Below, piece after piece: positions 25,601 through 33,413 of a DNA stretch of 64,000 nt (position 1 is the stretch's first letter; every line of letters begins with the position of its first letter). A model generated the notes under the pieces. That model was not told the origin of the DNA. It was given only the letters and a program-made list of their open reading frames with translations, and did not search any database. The stretch lies in assembly GCA_025356095.1 (NCBI GenBank), contig JANXUR010000075.1:1-64000 (forward strand). The letters run 5' to 3'. Origin of the DNA: Acidobacteriaceae bacterium (GTDB taxonomy: Bacteria; Acidobacteriota; Terriglobia; Terriglobales; Acidobacteriaceae). The translations under genes were made by a program, and so were the position numbers.

Positions 25601-27665
25601 CACCAACAATGGAACCCACGCCGTTTCGCTCACTGGTACTGGCGTGGTTCCGGTTCCCATTGCTACCCTGACTCCCACCAGCCTGCCCTTCGGCACGGTG
25701 GACGTAACACTTTCTAGTGCGCCTTTGGTCGCGACCCTCTCCAACATTGCAACCGATCCGCTGGCGGTGCTCAGTATCAGCAACATCACGCTTAACGGCG
25801 CGAACCCCGGAGACTATAACTACACCACCACCTGTGGAGCGACGCTAGCCATTAACAGCTCCTGCACTTTCAGCATCGTCTTCAAGCCCACGACGTTCGG
25901 CGCTCGGCCCGCAACCCTCCAGGTCACGGACAACACTACCTCTGGACTGCATAGCGTGTCGTTGACCGGCACTGGTTTCATCCCCGTGCCAACCGCCACG
26001 CTTTCGCCCAGCACGTTCAGCTTCGGCAATGTGGACGTCACACTCTCGAGCGCGGTGATGGTTACCACGCTCACCAACACCGCCACCGATCCCGTGGCAG
26101 TGCTTAACATCAGCGGGATTACGCTCACGGGCGCCAATCCCGGCGACTACGTGCAAACCAACACCTGCGGAGTTACGCTAGCCGCGAGTGCCTCTTGTAC
26201 GATCTCGGTCACCTTCAAGCCCACGGCATCGGGTGCCCGCCCCGCCACGTTGCAGGTCAACAGCAATACATCCTCCGGCGTCAATAACCTTACCCTGAAT
26301 GGAACTGGTCTGGTTCCGGTACCCACGGTCACCTTGGTACCGGGCACGCTCAACTTCGGCAACATAGATGTCACCCTCTCCAGTCCGGTAATGACGGCGA
26401 CGCTGACCAACACCGCAACCGACGCGCTGGCCGTGCTGAACCTCAGCAACGTCGCACTTACGGGCGCTAACCCAGGCGACTATACCTACACCACGACTTG
26501 CGGGGCCACGCTGGCGATCAATGCGACGTGCACCTTCACCGTCAATTTCAAACCGACGCTGGCAGGTACGCGCTCGGCAACCCTGCAGTTCACGGACAAC
26601 ACTACGGCGGCATCCCATAGCGTTTCGCTCACCGGCACCGGAGTCAGCCCAACGCCCATCGCTAAGCTCTCATCCACCTCGCTTGCTTTCGGCAATCTGA
26701 ATGACGGCCTAACCAGCACCAAAACGGTGACGCTTACCAATAGCTCAGCCGATCCGCTGGCGCTGATGTTCCTCACCAGCATCAGTAAGTCCACTGACAC
26801 CGATAACGGTGAATACACGGTGACCGACAACTGCCCGCGCTCGCCCAGCACTTTGGCTGCGGGCGGTGTCTGCACCATCACCGTCGTATTCGCACCCACC
26901 AACCTTAACGCCACTTCCGTCACTGTGACCATCACCGATAACGCCAGTCCGGCCACCCAGACGATTACCCTGACCGGCACCGGTACCCAACCCGTACCGA
27001 CCGCTTCCCTCACTCCCGCAACCTTGGCATTTGCCAGCTTGAATGAGGGCCTTACCTCCACCAAAACATCAGTGCTCAAGAATACTTCCACCAATAGCTA
27101 CGCCACCTTGAGCATCACCTCGATCGTCACCACCGGCACGGACGCGGCTGAATACACGGTGACGCACAACTGTCCGCTTGCTCCCAACACACTGGCGGCA
27201 GGTGCCTCTTGCACCATCACCTCGGTGTTCGCGCCGGTGAATCTGGACGTGACCAGCGTGACGGTGAAGATCACCGACAACATCACTGCGGGCTTCCAAA
27301 ACCTGACGATGACTGGCACCGGCACCGTGCCCAAAGCCACAGTCACTTTTCTGCCCGCAGCGCTCACATTCGCGTCCACCAAAGTGGGAGTAACGAGTGC
27401 AGCCCAAAACGCAACGTTAACCAACACCAGCACCAACCCTCTTGCCACACTCGCCATTACCAACTTCACCCTCACTGGCAATAACCCCGGTGATTTCGCC
27501 TCTAACAGCAGCGCCTGCCCCAGCACACTCGCGCCAGGTGCCAGTTGCATCGTCAGCGTAACCTTCACTCCAATCGCCAAAGGCACCCGAAAAGGCAACC
27601 TCAACGCCAACGACAACGGATCCACCACCAAACAGACGATTGCGTTGACCGGCACCGGTTCCTAG
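22614..27665 (+). CDS. Secreted right-handed beta-helix protein with nine ASH repeats (paralogue A)
   Basis: A 1683-aa protein. Signal peptide MRTCKSLLIFAICALFVTSLAWSQ, then a DUF1565-type opening (WVDAVNGSDANSGT, PLQTIGAAISAA, VQPGTYRES) and a parallel beta-helix to about residue 560. Inside it is the family core NNWRGAQGA ... YNQTYGAHWDTD (His352 region). The boundary motif PDFWLI is near 582. Nine Ig-like choice-of-anchor-D/ASH repeats of ~105 residues follow, each with a first strand ending in FGN-like and a Cys pair of the form C-P-x-L-x-x-G-x-S-C-T. It ends at LTGTGS with no anchor or sorting signal. Probably cell-surface or released; the helix suggests a carbohydrate ligand or substrate. 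Own terminator downstream. Confidence 0.88.
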   Translation: MRTCKSLLIFAICALFVTSLAWSQAAVNESLETATLWVDAVNGSDANSGTQSSPLQTIGAAISAAISNNQNSIGTAVMVQPGTYRESLFLAATSKDTSLPITIQAVTPSTVTVSGGIQSTGWVPYAANPAIYSNVWTNTWGLCQTNGAAQAPPFPDIVLRRETAFVNGVAMTQMLSLGSLMPGTFFVDEAGGTIYLYPPAGVSPTAADIELGTLPNLANITRPQVVLRGLNFQYANSCKDGSAITVQGLNTNNILLDTLSIAWNNSIGLNIMNPASNFSVINTIANHNGQAGIGAYQVKNGLWSNDTASYNNWRGAQGAIYNWNLGGFHPYQVHSSTINGLNLYYNQTYGAHWDTDHRNITSTSINAVNNLLVGDFYEKNEGPITISNSNYCGNNLATTSFSAAGSGMALRDTMNLTLDGNYYYNNAFAQISLIGTPGGVNCTPVAGPECVIDWETGVPYNLNNQNLTFTNNQFWAADATQYAFSDSLLGDENGFSDWTSFYTTYVGSGNTLWNPAATTAFQIPPTASNPASQALDLAGWQAATGQDSNAVFAPPPAPSAACAASLPAQPGSHQSLSAVPADVPDFWLIASNPSLALDNTGATTNSFAIQPVGNFPSDVTVTTDVSGAPGITATGSPTTVAGGIGTANLSYSAAIGTPAGTFQIPVMASGGGVVHTTTFYLTIPPGGARISTSNLSFPTQLANTTSAPMSAVLTNTGSTPISGFSVSAVTLSGNTAIFSQTNDCGAMLAGGTSCTLNVTFSPTYAGSYSGTLVINDSDPSSPQKVSLTGQGQALPQVHLGPSSLFFGNADVTTTSFPQTATFTNNSTTTIATIGSVVPGGDNASDFTVTNDCPANLSPGTFCTFTATFSPTVAGLRTASVTISDNSSTGTHTLSLQGTGVVPVPSVSLAPGNIGFGNVDLTANSATSTVTLTNTATDPLALLNLNSITMIGANPGDFNQTNNCPAQLGAGASCTFTLCFAPTASGSRAATLQISDNTNNGTHAVSLTGTGVVPVPIATLTPTSLPFGTVDVTLSSAPLVATLSNIATDPLAVLSISNITLNGANPGDYNYTTTCGATLAINSSCTFSIVFKPTTFGARPATLQVTDNTTSGLHSVSLTGTGFIPVPTATLSPSTFSFGNVDVTLSSAVMVTTLTNTATDPVAVLNISGITLTGANPGDYVQTNTCGVTLAASASCTISVTFKPTASGARPATLQVNSNTSSGVNNLTLNGTGLVPVPTVTLVPGTLNFGNIDVTLSSPVMTATLTNTATDALAVLNLSNVALTGANPGDYTYTTTCGATLAINATCTFTVNFKPTLAGTRSATLQFTDNTTAASHSVSLTGTGVSPTPIAKLSSTSLAFGNLNDGLTSTKTVTLTNSSADPLALMFLTSISKSTDTDNGEYTVTDNCPRSPSTLAAGGVCTITVVFAPTNLNATSVTVTITDNASPATQTITLTGTGTQPVPTASLTPATLAFASLNEGLTSTKTSVLKNTSTNSYATLSITSIVTTGTDAAEYTVTHNCPLAPNTLAAGASCTITSVFAPVNLDVTSVTVKITDNITAGFQNLTMTGTGTVPKATVTFLPAALTFASTKVGVTSAAQNATLTNTSTNPLATLAITNFTLTGNNPGDFASNSSACPSTLAPGASCIVSVTFTPIAKGTRKGNLNANDNGSTTKQTIALTGTGS

Positions 27666-27692
27666 CGCACACAGCGGAATCCGGCCCTCCCG

Positions 27693-27743
27693 CCGGGAAT
27701 AATGCCTCATTCATGGGGCATTGTTCCCGGTTTTCTTGTTTTT
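27693..27743 (+). terminator. Terminator after paralogue A
   Basis: Arms CCGGGAA (27693-27699) and TTCCCGG (27724-27730) extend inward with AATGCC/GGGCATT, followed by TTTTCTTGTTTTT. A classic intrinsic terminator. Confidence 0.85.
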
Positions 27744-28205
27744 GGGAGATACTGCCGCGCCATGTGCGATGGCCCAGAGCCCCTTATTGCACGGGGCGCG
27801 ACGGGTGCAACTCATCGCCCGCGCCCGCCTCTGAACCGGCCCTACATGGAACCAGCAGGGATGACGGGGGTAACCCTGTATTGACTTTTCACTTTACATA
27901 AGCCAGCCATGCCGTTATAAAGTCAGTAGACCAAAAATAAGCAAGGGATTGCACCTCTACTGGCCTCCACCCCTCATAAGGGGTGAGAAACCGAGGAATA
28001 TCCTGTTTCAAAGGGTTCGTCAGTACAAAACAGAAACCCACTGAAGCACGCGTCACAGCGGACTGTGCTGAGCCACCGGCACACCCTTTGTCAAAGTTTG
28101 CGCCAAATTTCTACTGGGCGCGAAGCTTTTGCATTCTCGACTGGCCGAAGTTCTGGCGTTTCATCTCGGGATAAAAAATCGAGTCGCTGCAAGGTGGAGT
28201 TCTGA
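27744..28205. other. Intergenic leader of paralogue B
   Basis: No convincing gene. It has a hairpin CACCCCT-CATA-AGGGGTG (about 27969-27986), a TTGACT near 27881 followed by AT-rich sequence that may be promoter, and GGTGGAG as ribosome site about 5 nt before the ATG at 28206. Short frames here lack coding character. Confidence 0.4.
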
Positions 28206-31200
28206 ATGAAGTCGTTGGTTTGCAAGATCGTATTCGGCTGTGCACTCGCAGGGGTGATGCATGGGCAGTTGTTGGCTCAGGCCGTCGTCAATGAGGGTTT
28301 AGAAACCACTACCCTGTACGTGGATGCGGTTGCCGGGAATGACAACAATCCGGGCACACAAGCGCTGCCCTTCCAGACCATCGGAACCGGGCTGGGTGCT
28401 GCGATCTCCAACAATCAAGCTGGCATCGGCACGCAGGTGATCGTGAACCCGGGCACTTACCGGGAAGTTTTGAGTGCCAGCCAAACCGCGCGCGACACCT
28501 CCCTCCCCATTACTCTCCAGGCTGCCACCCCCGGTACAGTACTGATATCAGGTGGGCAACTGTACACCAACTGGACCAGCTATTCCGGCAACCCTTCTAT
28601 CTACACCACTGCATGGACAAACAACTGGGGGCTCTGCGTACCGAATCCCGGGGGCCCCCCACTCACTGACATCGTGTTACGCCGCGAGATGGTACTGGTG
28701 AATGGTGCACCCATGACGCAAGTGCTCGCGTTGAGTCAGGTGCAGTTTCCCGGTATGTTTTTTGTGGATGAAACAGCTGGAACTCTTTATATCTGGCCCC
28801 CTGCCGGGGTGAACCCAACCACCGCCACGGTAGACGTGGCCACACAACCCACCCTGCTGGCTGTCAACAGCCGCGACAATATCGTGTTTCGGGGGCTTAC
28901 CTTCCAGTACGCCAACAGTTGCCGCGATAACGGGTCGGTCACTGTCGCGGGCACCGTAACCAACGTCATTTTCGACAACGACACGTTCCTGTGGAACAAC
29001 TCGCTAGGCTTGCAAATTTCCGCCCCCACCGTCAACTTCACGGTGGAGAACTCCTCTGCCCTGCACAATGGCGAATCCGGCTTCCAGATCTCGCAAACCA
29101 ATTTCGGGCTCTGGCAGAACGACGTTTCAAACTACAACAACTGGCGCGGCGCGCTGGGCGCTTACTACGCGTGGAATTCCGGCGGCTACCACTTCTACCT
29201 CGCCCACAATGACACCCTGAACAACATCACTGTCGCTTACAACCAGACCCACGGGATTCATTGGGATACCGACCAGTACAACATCACTGCCACCGGGTTG
29301 CATTCGTTCTCCAACGCGCTCAACGGACTGATGGTGGAAGCCAGCGAAGGGCCTGTCACCATCTCCAACAGCACGTCTTGCAATAACGATGTCGCTGTGC
29401 ACGATAGCTACAACTTTCAGGGTGGACTGCTGCTGCGCAATTCTACGAATGTCACTTTGACGGGCAGCACGCTCTATGGCAACTTCGCCGACCAGATCAA
29501 CCTGCAAGGCAACAAAGGCGGCTTGACCGAGACCAACTGGGAAACTGGCGAAGTTTACAACCTGATTACCAGCAACATCACCCTGACGGGCAACGTGATT
29601 GACGCTTTGGACGGCACGCAGGGCGTGTTTAGCGACAGCTACCTGACCGATGGCGACTGGACGCCGTTCGTCACCACGCTGGTTTCCAACTCGAACCTCT
29701 GGTGGAACCCGGCCGACACCGCGTCGTTCGTTGTGCCGACGCCGGTGCAGAGCTCGAAGGACAACTTTGCCGCTTGGCAAGCACTTACCGGGCAAGATGG
29801 TAATTCCACGTGGGCTCAGCCTGCCGATCCCACCGCAGCTTGCAATGTGCCCGCCGAAGCGCCAGATTTCTGGCTCATCTCTTCTACCGACACGCCCTCG
29901 ATCGCTGTGGACGGAACCGCGACCATCACCGCCAGCGTTGCACCCATTGGCGGGATGACGGGCACCGTCAATCTGGCAGTGAACACTTCAGCCGTTCCCG
30001 GACTCACGGCCACGGTTTCCCCCAGCAGCCTTACTCTGGATGGCAAGACTACAGCCACCGCGACCATCACGTACACGGCGAGCACGGCTCTCGCGGCCGC
30101 CACGTATCAGATTCCAGCATTCGCCAATATGGGCAGCGTAACTCGCGCCAGCACGGTGCTTCTCACCGTTCCCGCCACCAGTGTGCGTATCTCCACTAGC
30201 AGTCTGGCCTTCGGGTCGCAAACCATCGGTACCAGCAGCGCGTCGCAGTCACTGACGCTCACCAACATCGGCACCACCACGCTGACCATCACCAGCATCG
30301 GTTCAGGCAGCAACTTTACCCAGACCAATACCTGCGGCAGCAGCGTCAAAGCGGGCGCGAGCTGTACCATTAGCGTCACGTTTGCGCCGGCTCAAGCCAA
30401 CAGCATCATTGGTGGGCTCACTATTACCGATAGCGACACCACCAGCAGCCCGCAAAGCGTGAGCCTGACTGGTACCGGTATCGCCCGCCCCACGGTTACG
30501 CTGACCCCGAACAAGTTGTCGAACGGCACCATCGCGGTGGGGGCCAGCCTCAGCCAATCGGCAACCCTGACCAATAGTTCCACCGGCACCTCGGTGCTCG
30601 CGATCAGCTCAATCGTCATCACTGGTACTAACCCGTTGGATTACAGCCAGACCAATGACTGCGGCAGTCTGCTCGCGGCGGGTGCCACTTGCACGATTAC
30701 GGTGACATTCGCCCCGCAAACAACAGGCTCGTTGCCCGCGACCTTGACTGTGACAGAAAACTCCAATGGCGGTTCCCACAGTGTGACCCTCACGGGCACG
30801 GGTGCGACCGCGGCAGCCGCGAGCTACAGTCCGGCTTCGCTCAGCTTTGCCAACACCACGATAGGCTCTACGGCGACCAGCCAGACCATCACAGTCACCA
30901 ACACCAGCACCACCACCACGTTAACTCTGAACTCGGTCGTTCTGAGTGGAACCAGCCCCGGCGACTTTACCCTGACCGACGGTTGCGGCGGCACCCTGAA
31001 AGCCAACCGCACCTGCACCTTTACTGTTGCCTTCAAACCCACAGCAGCGGGTGTGCGCACGGCCACCATCACGGTCAACGATTCCGCCATACCAGCCACC
31101 CAAACCATCAATCTGACCGGAACGGGCGTGGAAGCCGTACCTCTGGTGGCGGTGGCTCCCGGCTCACTGAGCTTTGGTACCGTTACCACCGGCTCCACCT

Positions 31201-33083
31201 CTGCGGGGCAAACTTTTACCGTCACCAACGCTTCGATTGAGGCTGCGCTCGCCATCACCAGCGTTACGCTTTCCGGCAGCAATCCCGGCGACTTTGCCCA
31301 GACCAACAACTGCCCGGCCTCGTTGGCCGCAGGCGCGAGCTGTACCGTGACTGCCACGTTTACACCGAGCGCGGCGAATGCACGCAGCGCCAATGTGGTG
31401 GTGAATGACAATTCCTCGCCTGCCAGCCAAACCGTAACGCTTTCCGGGACAGGTTCTAGAAGCGCACCCACGGTCACGCTGACTCCGGCGACCTTGACGT
31501 TCCCCAGCACCAACATTGGCAGTTCCAGCACCAGCCAGACGGCCACGCTCAAGAACACCAGTGCCGCAGTACAACTCATCGTAAGCAGCATCGCCCTTGG
31601 CGGCACCAATGGCAGCGATTACACGTTGACCAATAATTGCCCTGCGAGTCTAGGGACGGGAGTAAGTTGTACCCTGACCGCGACGTTTATTCCAACCGCC
31701 GCCGGAACACGTACCGCCACCGTTACAGTGACCGACAACGCCACCGGCAAGACGCAGACGGTGACCCTCACCGGCACGGGCAACAGCCCGACGCCTACCG
31801 TCACCGTGTCGCCAGCTTCGCTCACCTTCGCGGCGACAGCCGTTGGCTCCAGCAGCCTGAGCCAGCAGGTAACCATTAAGAACACCAGCGCTTCCACCGC
31901 GCTGACTATCACATCCATCGCGCTGAGTGGAACCAATAAATCGGACTACTCTTTGAGCAATGGCTGCGGCACCTCGCTGGCCGCAGGGGCAAGCTGCACC
32001 GCCACGCTGACGTTTCTACCCACAGCCAGCGGCACTCGCACCGCCACCCTCACCGTGACAGACAACGCCAACCCGGCCACCCAGACCGTAAGCCTGACTG
32101 GCACAGCAGCCGTCCCCACGGTATCGGTAACCCCTGCTTCGTTGAGCCTTGGCAACGTCATGGTAGGCAGTACCTCGGCGAGCCAGTCGGTGACGATCCA
32201 AAACACCAGCGCGGCTGTTTCGCTGAGCATCACGAGCCTGCTGCTGAGTGGCACCAATGCTAGCGACTATGCTGTCTCGAATGGTTGCGGCTCCAGCTTG
32301 GCGGCCGGTGCCAGTTGTACGGCAACCGTCACCTTCACCCCCACAGTTGCCGCGGCGCGCACAGCGACGCTTACCCTCACCGACAATGCCAGCCCTGCCA
32401 CGCAAACGGTAAGCCTGAGCGGTACTGGGACCGCAATTCCCACGGTCACCCTTTCACCTTCCACCCTGGCATTCGGCAATCTAGGGGTCGGCTCCACCAG
32501 CACGGCGAAGACTGCGACCTTGACCAACACCAGTACCACCGCCGCCTTAACCGTCACCAGTATTGCGCTGGGCGGTGCCAACGCAGGCGACTTTACCGTC
32601 ACCAACACCTGCGGCACATCCCTGGCGGCTGGCGCCAGTTGTACACTGACGGCCACCTTCAAACCAACCGTGATTGGATCTCGCACCGCTACCATCACCA
32701 TCACCGACAACGCCTCGCCGACCACTCAAACGGTTAGCCTCACCGGAACGGGCACTGCGCCGGTGCCTACGGTCACGGTGACGCCGACCACGCTGCACTT
32801 TGGCAAGCTCAAGGTCGGCAGTACCCTGCTAAAGACCGTCACCGTAACCAACACCAGCACCAATGCCAGCGCGGTGCTGAACTTCACCTCAGTGAAGATT
32901 TCCAGCGGCTTGGCATTCGTGCAGACCAATACCTGCACGGCACCGCTGAACGCTGGCCAGAGTTGCACGATCACGGTGACATTCCTTCCGACGGTCACGG
33001 GACTGGTTTCCTCCTCCGTCACCATCACAGACAATGCCTCGCCCAAAACCCAAAAAGTCACGCTGAACGGCACGGGCACCTAG
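28206..33083 (+). CDS. Secreted right-handed beta-helix protein with nine ASH repeats (paralogue B)
   Basis: A 1625-aa paralogue of the upstream gene. Signal peptide MKSLVCKIVFGCALAGVMHGQLLAQ; opening AVVNEGLETTTLYVDAVAGND; helix core NNWRGALGAYYAWN and YNQTHGIHWDTD near residue 352; boundary APDFWLI at about 554. Nine ASH repeats follow. They are more alike to each other than to those of copy A, and carry VGSTSxSQ in place of VDVTLSS, so the repeats have been homogenised within each gene. Cys pairs are kept (NGCGTSLAAGASCTATLTF type). Ends KVTLNGTGT. The bias to A/S/T/G with hardly any charge is typical of extracellular stalks. Confidence 0.88.
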   Translation: MKSLVCKIVFGCALAGVMHGQLLAQAVVNEGLETTTLYVDAVAGNDNNPGTQALPFQTIGTGLGAAISNNQAGIGTQVIVNPGTYREVLSASQTARDTSLPITLQAATPGTVLISGGQLYTNWTSYSGNPSIYTTAWTNNWGLCVPNPGGPPLTDIVLRREMVLVNGAPMTQVLALSQVQFPGMFFVDETAGTLYIWPPAGVNPTTATVDVATQPTLLAVNSRDNIVFRGLTFQYANSCRDNGSVTVAGTVTNVIFDNDTFLWNNSLGLQISAPTVNFTVENSSALHNGESGFQISQTNFGLWQNDVSNYNNWRGALGAYYAWNSGGYHFYLAHNDTLNNITVAYNQTHGIHWDTDQYNITATGLHSFSNALNGLMVEASEGPVTISNSTSCNNDVAVHDSYNFQGGLLLRNSTNVTLTGSTLYGNFADQINLQGNKGGLTETNWETGEVYNLITSNITLTGNVIDALDGTQGVFSDSYLTDGDWTPFVTTLVSNSNLWWNPADTASFVVPTPVQSSKDNFAAWQALTGQDGNSTWAQPADPTAACNVPAEAPDFWLISSTDTPSIAVDGTATITASVAPIGGMTGTVNLAVNTSAVPGLTATVSPSSLTLDGKTTATATITYTASTALAAATYQIPAFANMGSVTRASTVLLTVPATSVRISTSSLAFGSQTIGTSSASQSLTLTNIGTTTLTITSIGSGSNFTQTNTCGSSVKAGASCTISVTFAPAQANSIIGGLTITDSDTTSSPQSVSLTGTGIARPTVTLTPNKLSNGTIAVGASLSQSATLTNSSTGTSVLAISSIVITGTNPLDYSQTNDCGSLLAAGATCTITVTFAPQTTGSLPATLTVTENSNGGSHSVTLTGTGATAAAASYSPASLSFANTTIGSTATSQTITVTNTSTTTTLTLNSVVLSGTSPGDFTLTDGCGGTLKANRTCTFTVAFKPTAAGVRTATITVNDSAIPATQTINLTGTGVEAVPLVAVAPGSLSFGTVTTGSTSAGQTFTVTNASIEAALAITSVTLSGSNPGDFAQTNNCPASLAAGASCTVTATFTPSAANARSANVVVNDNSSPASQTVTLSGTGSRSAPTVTLTPATLTFPSTNIGSSSTSQTATLKNTSAAVQLIVSSIALGGTNGSDYTLTNNCPASLGTGVSCTLTATFIPTAAGTRTATVTVTDNATGKTQTVTLTGTGNSPTPTVTVSPASLTFAATAVGSSSLSQQVTIKNTSASTALTITSIALSGTNKSDYSLSNGCGTSLAAGASCTATLTFLPTASGTRTATLTVTDNANPATQTVSLTGTAAVPTVSVTPASLSLGNVMVGSTSASQSVTIQNTSAAVSLSITSLLLSGTNASDYAVSNGCGSSLAAGASCTATVTFTPTVAAARTATLTLTDNASPATQTVSLSGTGTAIPTVTLSPSTLAFGNLGVGSTSTAKTATLTNTSTTAALTVTSIALGGANAGDFTVTNTCGTSLAAGASCTLTATFKPTVIGSRTATITITDNASPTTQTVSLTGTGTAPVPTVTVTPTTLHFGKLKVGSTLLKTVTVTNTSTNASAVLNFTSVKISSGLAFVQTNTCTAPLNAGQSCTITVTFLPTVTGLVSSSVTITDNASPKTQKVTLNGTGT

Positions 33084-33108
33084 CGTAGTCGCGTATTGTG
33101 CGAGCCAC

Positions 33109-33135
33109 AGGGGGACGCTGAATCAGCGTCCCCCT
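33109..33135 (+). terminator. Terminator after paralogue B
   Basis: AGGGGGACGCTG (33109-33120), loop AAT, CAGCGTCCCCCT (33124-33135): a perfect 12-bp GC-rich stem, followed by CGCTGTTTTCC. Confidence 0.8.
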
Positions 33136-33413
33136 CGCTGTTTTCCACGACCTCGCGTGGACAGCAATCGTCTATCGTTTCCCCGACGTACCATTACCTA
33201 AGGACACCTCCCCGCAGGCCAACCGGCATATTTCGCCTTTGTCCAAGTAGCGGTATAAAGGTTCCAGTAGCAACTGAGTCCTCCACCCGCACTGAGGATT
33301 TAGTCCCCCCCGAAGAGTAATTCCCCGACAGTTCCACACGCGTCGCAAGCGCTGGCCTTAGCGTCAGCAAAAATTCAAAACGCCATGCATATCTGCATCG
33401 TGAGAGGTGTTTT
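33136..33413. other. Intergenic leader of paralogue C
   Basis: No gene seen. Contains GACTGAGTCC-like and CACTGAGG segments that could pair, and ATGCAT-ATC-TGCAT near the end. Ribosome site GAGAGG lies 7 nt ahead of the ATG at 33414. Confidence 0.35.

Noticed and set aside
27881-28200. c-di-GMP-I (GEMM) riboswitch in paralogue leaders
   Set aside because: I looked for the conserved core segments in all four leaders and did not find them.
29127-32725. Long minus-strand open frames (up to 261 codons) opposite paralogue B, and similar ones opposite A and C
   Set aside because: They mirror the T/G/S/A-rich repeats of the plus-strand genes and have no domains, signal or ribosome sites; they arise from codon bias in the repeats.
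24300-33080. CRISPR array suggested by the regular repeats
   Set aside because: The periodicity (~315 nt) is that of protein repeats in one open frame; there are no short repeats with spacers and no cas genes.
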